From Mucilaginibacter sp. UBA4741 (GTDB taxonomy: Bacteria > Bacteroidota > Bacteroidia > Sphingobacteriales > Sphingobacteriaceae), in NCBI GenBank assembly GCA_002403905.1, contig DHIR01000130.1, positions 1-38,113 on the forward strand: a stretch of DNA of 38,113 nt, written 5' to 3'. The position numbers and the translations under genes were made by a program. The first letter of the stretch is position 1, and the number at the start of each line of letters is the position of its first letter. The notes below the pieces were generated by a model. It saw only the letters and a program-made list of their open reading frames with translations. It did no database searches and had not been told where the DNA came from. Shown here in pieces: positions 32,431-38,113 of this stretch.

Positions 32431-33787
32431 GTTTTAAATTAGTACTTATCTGTTCTTTAATATCGTCAATTAAAGCCTTAGTAATTATTCTTTTTTCCAC
32501 ACTGGAAATTACCTCGTTATATTTTTTTGCTTCGATTAAAATGTTCTGATTATCTAAAATGTCGTAATGATATAAATTGAAAACTATGGTTTGTTTGACT
32601 TTTACATCAAATACATTTTTCATACTTTTAAACTTTTTGTAAGAAAACCAAATCTCAATTTTTTGAAAAGATGATAACCTGCTTGAAATAAATCCTAACA
32701 TATTTTGATTAAAACGCGAAAAGGTCTCTGACTGAAAAGTACCTTTATAAATCAATTTTATTGACAACTGACTTTCAATAAATAAATCATCAAATTTTTC
32801 AGCCTTTTTTTGTAAGTCTTGGACCAAAGGATCTATAACCGTCACAATAACATCACTTATATTTTTAAAAGATCTTTTCTCTTTGTATAATATGTTCTCC
32901 TGAACCTGCATTTTAAATAATGCGATTTCTTTATCAATATCTTCGTCTTCATCAATCTCTCCTCCATTAGCAGCCTTCAAATACAATTGTAATGACCTTT
33001 GTAAGCTTTCAGTGATATATTCTACAAAAGGCCAACTTTCTCCCACATCAGCTTGTCTTAACAAGGCATAATAGTTTTGCCTATCATCCATCCTTATAAC
33101 AACTGGCGGAAAACCCTTTTGCATTAAAATCAAATTCATCAAAATCCTTGATAACCGGCCATTACCGTCATCAAACGGGTGTATCTCTACAAACTTGTGA
33201 TGAAACAAAGCAGCTATTACAACAGGATGAATTTCTTTGCTGTTTGATACGGTTTTATGCCATTCCATCAACTCCTGCATTTTTGCGGGAGTTTCTTCAG
33301 GCGTAGCATAATAGTGTAACTCGCCGGTTGATGTCTTCACATGGTTGGGCGAAGTTTTGTATTCACCTAAACTTATTCTTTTAGTTGTTGGTACTCCGGC
33401 TGATGTTTGTGCCTTAACCTCATACGATTCAACCAGGATCATTGTGTGTAATGTCCTAATGTCAGCTTCTGATATAGGTCTTGAATCCTTAACAATATCT
33501 AATAAGAAGCTGATTGCTTCATTATGTCCTCGTATGTCTAAATGGTCTTTTAGAGGTTTGCCCTTTGCGGTAATACCCTCACTTAAAAATGCAGCAGTTT
33601 CACCGTAGCTAAGTTTATTCCCCTCAATAGCATTTGAGTTATAATTCCAATCGAGCCTTAATTTTTGCATAACTCGGCCCTCGACATCAGGAGCCAACGG
33701 ACGCATATCATCTATCTGCTTTTTAAGCGCATCAACTTCTTGTAATATATCTGCTTTGCTAAATTCTGTTTCCAGCTTGAGGTTCAT
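32411..33787 (-). CDS. Fic family protein (putative AMP-transferase)
   Basis: This 458-residue protein has the complete Fic motif HPFDDGNGRLSR (His203-Arg214), so it is probably able to transfer AMP from ATP to protein hydroxyls. An N-terminal inhibitory helix motif (S/T)xxxE(G/N) is present as SNAIEG, with Ser51, Glu55 and Gly56, placing it in class II with intramolecular auto-inhibition. Residues 80-180 form the Fic flap region (ISLGEYKTSPNHV). The C-terminal 180 residues (KNISDVIVTVIDPLVQDL onward) are Lys/Ile-rich and unrecognised, possibly a winged-helix or coiled segment. No antitoxin gene is adjacent. It is A/T-richer than the neighbouring genes and bracketed by similar terminator repeats. 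Confidence 0.92.
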   Translation of the reverse strand: MNLKLETEFSKADILQEVDALKKQIDDMRPLAPDVEGRVMQKLRLDWNYNSNAIEGNKLSYGETAAFLSEGITAKGKPLKDHLDIRGHNEAISFLLDIVKDSRPISEADIRTLHTMILVESYEVKAQTSAGVPTTKRISLGEYKTSPNHVKTSTGELHYYATPEETPAKMQELMEWHKTVSNSKEIHPVVIAALFHHKFVEIHPFDDGNGRLSRILMNLILMQKGFPPVVIRMDDRQNYYALLRQADVGESWPFVEYITESLQRSLQLYLKAANGGEIDEDEDIDKEIALFKMQVQENILYKEKRSFKNISDVIVTVIDPLVQDLQKKAEKFDDLFIESQLSIKLIYKGTFQSETFSRFNQNMLGFISSRLSSFQKIEIWFSYKKFKSMKNVFDVKVKQTIVFNLYHYDILDNQNILIEAKKYNEVISSVEKRIITKALIDDIKEQISTNLKQKSSGS

Positions 33788-33853
33788 TCTTTAAAGTTAT
33801 AAAAATACTTACTAAAATTCCAGTCATTTTAACTTGTTCTTAAATAGAAAATT

Positions 33854-33890
33854 AAAAGCTCAGGATCGTTATGGTTTTGAGCTTTTTTTG
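33854..33890. terminator. bidirectional hairpin, near-copy of the dnaJ terminator
   Basis: AAAAGCTCA (33854-33862) pairs with TGAGCTTTT (33878-33886), continuing into a T-run. It shares the GCTCAGGAT and TGAGC-T(6-7)-GTTTT sequence with the terminator at 32401-32430. The nucleoside hydrolase gene ends in its loop. Confidence 0.8.
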
Positions 33891-34879
33891 TTTTTAACCG
33901 GTTGATACATAATCAATTCATTAATTAAATCCTGAACTTTTTTATAATCTATTGCCTCCACAAGGTAAGCTTGACCTGTTCCGTTATCATCCCAGGTATT
34001 TTTTCCATTTGTAGTAACTTCTCCTATTTTTCCTTTATGCAGATCATAATATGGCGAGTAACCTTTAATAGCAACCAATACTGCTGTTTCATCCCAACTC
34101 ATTCGGCCTTGTGCGTCGCCTGCTGATTTTGAGATCGCAATCCTGAAAGCATCTTTTACCGGGCTGTTTTTTATGGTTGTATTATTTATCAATGGCAGGC
34201 CTGTCTTTATTTTTTCGCCTATTTCAAACCCGCTAAATATAACCGGCACACCTATATTTTGAAATACATTGTTTGATGCCACGACATCCTTATCTACATT
34301 AAACTCATAACCTTCTGGGAATTTGCCCGCCATACTAACCAATAACTTTACTTTTTTTTGGATAAGTTGTTTCCCGTTAAGAGTTGAATATTGATCAGCT
34401 GTTGTATTCAGTAAATTTGAAATATTGGTTAAAAAACCAATTGTAACAATAGTTACGCTATAATCTGGCTGGACAGCAAGTATTTTTCGGTAAAGTGTTA
34501 TAGCATTTTCAGCATCGACATTAGTTTTTATTATATGGGGATATTTAGCAAGCACTGTATCGGTCCAATGCTGGCCGTCACGTATGTTTACCGCGTTCCC
34601 GTTAGGTACACCTATGGGGATATCAGGCCTGTTAAAATAAGTATTAAATACATTCAGCACAGCTGCAATGCCCTCATATTTATTGCTGGCCATTGTCGCT
34701 AAAATGCGGGCTTCGCCATTATCTGCCAGTGCATGCAAAATGGTTATGGCGCCTACATCATCGTAGTCCGGACCGATATCACTGTCAAAAATTATATTTA
34801 CAGGTTTAGCATGTTTTTGTGCAAAAACACATATCGGACAACAAAGAATGGTGTATAATAAAATTGATAGTATTTTCAT
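33869..34879 (-). CDS. secreted inosine-uridine-preferring-type nucleoside hydrolase
   Basis: About 336 residues from the chosen ATG at 34879, which directly precedes a signal peptide (MKILSILLYTILCC to VFAQ). The alternative start 10 codons earlier would bury it. The Ca-binding active-site motif is FDSDIGPDYDDVGAI, a common variant of DTDPGxDD. TIVTIGFLTNISNLL (family: GPLTN) and SAGGRM-like SAGDAQGRMSWDETAVL follow, with the conserved DETA/WD segment. The family hydrolyses ribonucleosides to base plus ribose. Export suggests periplasmic nucleoside scavenging. It is a single gene. Confidence 0.9.
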   Translation of the reverse strand: MKILSILLYTILCCPICVFAQKHAKPVNIIFDSDIGPDYDDVGAITILHALADNGEARILATMASNKYEGIAAVLNVFNTYFNRPDIPIGVPNGNAVNIRDGQHWTDTVLAKYPHIIKTNVDAENAITLYRKILAVQPDYSVTIVTIGFLTNISNLLNTTADQYSTLNGKQLIQKKVKLLVSMAGKFPEGYEFNVDKDVVASNNVFQNIGVPVIFSGFEIGEKIKTGLPLINNTTIKNSPVKDAFRIAISKSAGDAQGRMSWDETAVLVAIKGYSPYYDLHKGKIGEVTTNGKNTWDDNGTGQAYLVEAIDYKKVQDLINELIMYQPVKNKKSSKP

Positions 34880-34985
34880 AGGCGAAATATTAATATAAAC
34901 ATACGCCATCTATTTGTTATTCATTATTTTTAGAACAATATTTTCTTAATGCTAAACAATTTAAGCGATTACTTATTTTAGCCTC

Positions 34986-35915
34986 ATGATTAAACGCGTA
35001 GCCGTAATGGACCTCGGTACCAATACATTCCATTTATTAATTGCCGAGGGTACCGCGTCTGATTATAAAGAGATCATCCATGAACATGATTCGGTTAAGC
35101 TGGGCGAGGGCGGTATAAATAAAGGCATTATCCAACCGGCGGCTTACGAGCGTGGAGTTAATACAATGCAAAAGTTTCGGGATGCTATTTTACGCCATGA
35201 TGTTGAACACGTACGGGCGATAGCTACCTCGGCCTTACGTAATGCTGCAAATGGCCAAGAGTTTATTGATGAAGTAGCTGCAAAAACAAACATCAACATT
35301 GAACTAATAGATGGGGAGCAAGAAGCCGAATATATTTACAAAGGTGTAAAATTAGCTGGTGGGATGGGCAATCAAACCTCGCTGATAATGGATATTGGCG
35401 GCGGTAGCGTCGAGTTTATTTTAGGCAATGCACATACCATCCTTTGGAAACAAAGTTTTGAAATTGGCGCGGCAAGGTTAATGGATAAATTCCATCAAAC
35501 AGACCCTATTACGGTCGAGTCAATCAATGCGCTTAATATTTATTTAGAAGAACACCTTACCAGCTTAATAGCCGTTGCTTCAAAGTACCCTGCCAATGCC
35601 CTGATCGGGTCATCAGGGGCCTTTGAAACTTTTGCAGAGGTCATAGAATTAGATAAGAGTAATTCATTTAATCTGAATATCAAAAACTATGATTTTGACT
35701 TAAAGGAACTAATAAATGTTACAGATAAGTTTATATACTCATCGCACAATGATCGTAAAGTCATGAAGGGTATTATCCCGATACGTTTGGATATGATCGT
35801 AGTAGCTTCTTTAATTACCCGGTTTATTATTCAAAAGTTGAGTATCAATCATATTTGCATGTCAACCTATTCTTTAAAAGAAGGTGTGCTGGCAGAGATG
35901 ATGATGTCATCGTAG
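34986..35915 (+). CDS. Ppx/GppA family phosphatase
   Basis: This 309-residue protein of the ASKHA fold hydrolyses polyphosphate or pppGpp. Phosphate-1 motif VAVMDLGTNTFHLLI is at the N-terminus. EHVRAIATSALRNAANG precedes the phosphate-2 motif LIMDIGGGSVEFIL near residue 135. IGSSGAFETF follows near 205. It lacks the C-terminal HD-like domain of the long enzymes, as is usual for the short form. Whether it acts on polyphosphate or guanosine pentaphosphate cannot be decided from sequence. Confidence 0.92.
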   Translation: MIKRVAVMDLGTNTFHLLIAEGTASDYKEIIHEHDSVKLGEGGINKGIIQPAAYERGVNTMQKFRDAILRHDVEHVRAIATSALRNAANGQEFIDEVAAKTNINIELIDGEQEAEYIYKGVKLAGGMGNQTSLIMDIGGGSVEFILGNAHTILWKQSFEIGAARLMDKFHQTDPITVESINALNIYLEEHLTSLIAVASKYPANALIGSSGAFETFAEVIELDKSNSFNLNIKNYDFDLKELINVTDKFIYSSHNDRKVMKGIIPIRLDMIVVASLITRFIIQKLSINHICMSTYSLKEGVLAEMMMSS

Positions 35916-35939
35916 AGACGCAATGCATTGCGTCTCTAC
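35912..35939. repeat. perfect 28-bp palindrome, family G
   Basis: GTAGAGACGCAATG is directly followed by its reverse complement CATTGCGTCTCTAC with no loop. It includes the stop codon of the Ppx/GppA gene (35913-35915). It could act as a terminator-like hairpin. Confidence 0.88.
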
Positions 35940-35976
35940 ATTGGTTTTTGTATATTGCTATCCTTAACTGATACGC

Positions 35977-37962
35977 ATGAAATTAAAATTTACCATCCTT
36001 AGCATTGCCTTATTATTTACTATTACATCGCAGGCTCAAAGAAAACCCCGCAATACCGCTAACGATACCATAAGCTCTAATTATATTCCGGCTAATTTAT
36101 TTTCACCTGCCTTCCATACAGAAAAAGGGAATGAGTTTCATTCGGTAAACGGCGATCCGGGCCCTAAATATTGGCAAAACCGGGTCGACTATGTATTGAA
36201 AGCCAGCATAGACACCGTAACCAAAACTTTAACAGGCGATGAAAATATCACCTATACCAACAACAGCCCCGATGCTTTGCAATATCTATGGCTACAGATG
36301 GATCAGAATACCTATAAAAAGGATGCGCGGTCAAACTTTGTAACCGGTAATCAGCCTAAGGCTGATCAGCATACAACAGGTTATCAGCTTGAATCCGTTA
36401 GTATCTCGCAAAATGGCAAAACCGAGAAAGTTGCTTATGTGGTAACAGATACCCGTATGCAGATCCGTTTACCAAGAGCCATAACTGCGCATGGCGGTAA
36501 GATCAATATTTTAATAAAGTATCATTATGCTATCCCCGGCGCTTTTGGGGGACGTACAGATTATACCGATACCAAAAACGGTAAGATCTATGAAATTGCC
36601 CAATGGTTCCCGCGGATGTGTGTTTATGATGACTCGCAAGGCTGGGACACGCTGCCATTTTTGGGCAGCGGCGAGTTCTATTGCGAGTATGGCGATATTG
36701 ATTACAGCGTAACCGTTCCATCTGATATGATCGTTGCGGGATCGGGCGAGTTAGTTAACCCTGCCGAGGTTTTAACCGCTAAACAACTAAGCCGTTATAC
36801 CCAGGCCCATAATAGCGACAAAACCATCATGATCCGCACACCTGAAGAGGTTACGCAGGCATCATCACGCCCTGTTAATAAGGGCACGCTGACCTGGCAT
36901 TTTAAAATGTTTAACACGCGCGATGTAGCGTTTGGAGCTTCTAAGGCCTTTGTTTGGGATGCGGCAAGGATAAACCTGCCCGGTGGTAAAAAATCGCTGT
37001 CGATGTCTGTTTACCCGGTTGAGAGCGCGGGCAATGATGCCTGGGGAAGATCAACCGAATATTTAAAAGGCGCTATCGAGCATTTCTCGGCCAAATGGTT
37101 TGTTTACCCTTACCCTTGTGCTGTTAATGAAGCAGGCATAGCCGGTGGCATGGAGTATCCCGGTATTTTGTTTGATGGCATTACCGATAAAGGCAAAGAG
37201 CTATTTTGGGTAACAGCCCATGAGATAGGCCACAACTGGTTCCCGATGATAGTAGGCTCCAACGAGCGCCGTTACGCGTGGATGGACGAGGGCTTTAATA
37301 CCTTTATTGATGTATATGCATCAGACGCATTTAACAAAGGCGAATATGCGCCAAAACGCGATGGTGAGTATTCACCGGGTGGCGGCAATCCGGCTGATGA
37401 GATAGTGGCAACCATTGTAGATCCGCAGGCGCCTACCATCATGACCGCGCCTGATGCCATACCCGAAAAGTATCGTCACCCTATAACTTATTTTAAACCA
37501 GCCTTTGGTATGATACTCTTGAGTGAGCAGATCTTAGGCAAGGATAGGTTTGATTATGCGTTTAGAAACTATATACACAAATGGGCCTTTAAACACCCGC
37601 AACCCGAAGACTTTTTCCGATCTATGGAGAATGGTGCCGGCGAGGACCTTTCATGGTATTGGAAGGGTTGGTTCTATAATAATTACAGCCTTGACCTTGC
37701 TTTGATAAGCGCTAAAGCTGTTGATGGCGGCGTACAGGTTACAGTTGCCAACAAAGAGCCAATGGCCATGCCTTTTACAGTTGAGGTGAAACTAAAAAAT
37801 GGTAGTAAAGAACGCATGTATCTGCCGGTTGAAACCTGGTTACAAAACAAGGCGACAACGTTCACCATATCAACCACCAGCCCGGCAGAATCAGTTACTA
37901 TTGATCCTGACAACGCATTGCCGGATGTGAACAGAAAGAACAATATTTTGAAGGTAAAGTAA
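35977..37962 (+). CDS. secreted M1-family metallopeptidase
   Basis: This 661-residue protein has a signal peptide ([21 protein letters not shown]) and an M1 aminopeptidase-like domain. The zinc site is His415, Glu416 and His419 (AHEIGHNWF), with the third ligand Glu438 in [19 protein letters not shown] is the counterpart of the GAMEN exopeptidase motif. The N-terminal beta-saddle domain ([21 protein letters not shown]) and a C-terminal part with a long Ig-like tail ([21 protein letters not shown]) fit Bacteroidota members. It probably trims peptides in the periplasm or outside the cell. A long hairpin follows the stop. Confidence 0.94.
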   Translation: MKLKFTILSIALLFTITSQAQRKPRNTANDTISSNYIPANLFSPAFHTEKGNEFHSVNGDPGPKYWQNRVDYVLKASIDTVTKTLTGDENITYTNNSPDALQYLWLQMDQNTYKKDARSNFVTGNQPKADQHTTGYQLESVSISQNGKTEKVAYVVTDTRMQIRLPRAITAHGGKINILIKYHYAIPGAFGGRTDYTDTKNGKIYEIAQWFPRMCVYDDSQGWDTLPFLGSGEFYCEYGDIDYSVTVPSDMIVAGSGELVNPAEVLTAKQLSRYTQAHNSDKTIMIRTPEEVTQASSRPVNKGTLTWHFKMFNTRDVAFGASKAFVWDAARINLPGGKKSLSMSVYPVESAGNDAWGRSTEYLKGAIEHFSAKWFVYPYPCAVNEAGIAGGMEYPGILFDGITDKGKELFWVTAHEIGHNWFPMIVGSNERRYAWMDEGFNTFIDVYASDAFNKGEYAPKRDGEYSPGGGNPADEIVATIVDPQAPTIMTAPDAIPEKYRHPITYFKPAFGMILLSEQILGKDRFDYAFRNYIHKWAFKHPQPEDFFRSMENGAGEDLSWYWKGWFYNNYSLDLALISAKAVDGGVQVTVANKEPMAMPFTVEVKLKNGSKERMYLPVETWLQNKATTFTISTTSPAESVTIDPDNALPDVNRKNNILKVK

Positions 37963-37965
37963 GCG

Positions 37966-38087
37966 CATTAATAAAAAACGCGTCATTGCGAGCGTAGCGT
38001 GGCAATCTCTACACGATCGGTTATCCGCCTGTCGTGTAGAGATTGCCACGTCGTTTCACTCCTCGCAATGACGCGTTTTTATTAATG
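37966..38087. repeat. 122-bp hairpin-forming inverted repeat, family H
   Basis: CATTAATAAAAAACGCGTCA at 37966 onward is inverted at the end (TGACGCG, then TTTTTATTAATG to 38087). Inner arms TGGCAATCTCTACACGA and TCGTGTAGAGATTGCCA match perfectly, and the arms are interrupted by unmatched GC-rich bulges. It starts 4 bases after the M1 peptidase stop. CGTCATTGCGAG repeats of this type are familiar from many bacterial genomes. Confidence 0.88.
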
Positions 38088-38113
38088 TTTACGTGTTGTG
38101 CGATTAAAAAGCC

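Noticed and set aside
32411..33787. Fic as half of a Fic/antitoxin pair
   Set aside because: No separate antitoxin gene is adjacent, and the inhibitory motif SNAIEG is within the protein itself.

Overview
The window looks like chromosome of a Bacteroidota, most likely Sphingobacteriaceae (Mucilaginibacter/Pedobacter-like). Reasons: moderately AT-rich DNA, several promoters of the Bacteroidota -7 type TAnnTTTG, lipoproteins and secreted proteins with Bacteroidota-style signals, a large secreted protein joining macroglobulin-like and TonB-plug-like domains, and very frequent intergenic inverted-repeat elements. The genus is inferred from protein style, not from a search.

Layout. 1-6.6 kb: small unknown genes, a CYTH protein, a 918-aa surface protein, an aldo/keto reductase, a lipoprotein and a YciI-like protein. 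6.7-9.2 kb: galactokinase, a SpoU-type RNA methyltransferase and a DUF3052-OmdA fusion. 9.3-15.3 kb, minus strand: gltB-gltD (glutamate synthase). 15.7-17.7 kb: a GmhB-type HAD phosphatase and a multi-pass membrane protein. 17.7-25.7 kb: a complete histidine operon in the order hisG-D-C-B-H-A-F-IE, preceded by a promoter and a previously unlabelled 20-codon leader peptide with seven His codons. 25.7-31.1 kb: a lipoprotein, a WD40 protein, an NlpC/P60 hydrolase, a 2x[4Fe-4S] ferredoxin, a LuxC-type acyl-CoA reductase, a 67-aa protein plus an FtsE-type ATPase, and grpE. 31.2-38 kb: dnaJ, a Fic protein, a nucleoside hydrolase, a Ppx/GppA phosphatase and an M1 peptidase.

The most unusual locus is hisF. 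A 433-bp unit bounded by about 39-bp G/C-rich inverted repeats and encoding a DUF559 (Vsr-like nuclease fold) protein sits exactly at the hisA/hisF junction. The hisF start codon is gone. The DUF559 frame reads through the right repeat into hisF, giving a 376-aa DUF559-HisF fusion. The right repeat is one base longer than the left, in a run of eight G, and that one base removes the stop codon the element would otherwise supply. The run is therefore a possible frameshift or phase-variation switch.

Short repeat pairs without a gene but with the same architecture lie at 9213-9296 and, in opposite orientation, 18784-18883, the latter filling the whole hisG-hisD gap. Further inverted-repeat families fill hisD/hisC, hisB/hisH, ftsE/grpE, grpE/dnaJ and other gaps, and most start inside or next to the stop codon of the upstream gene. 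Together they suggest a mobile repeat system, perhaps served by DUF559 nucleases, that inserts between genes without breaking operons; in one case it has captured a biosynthetic gene.
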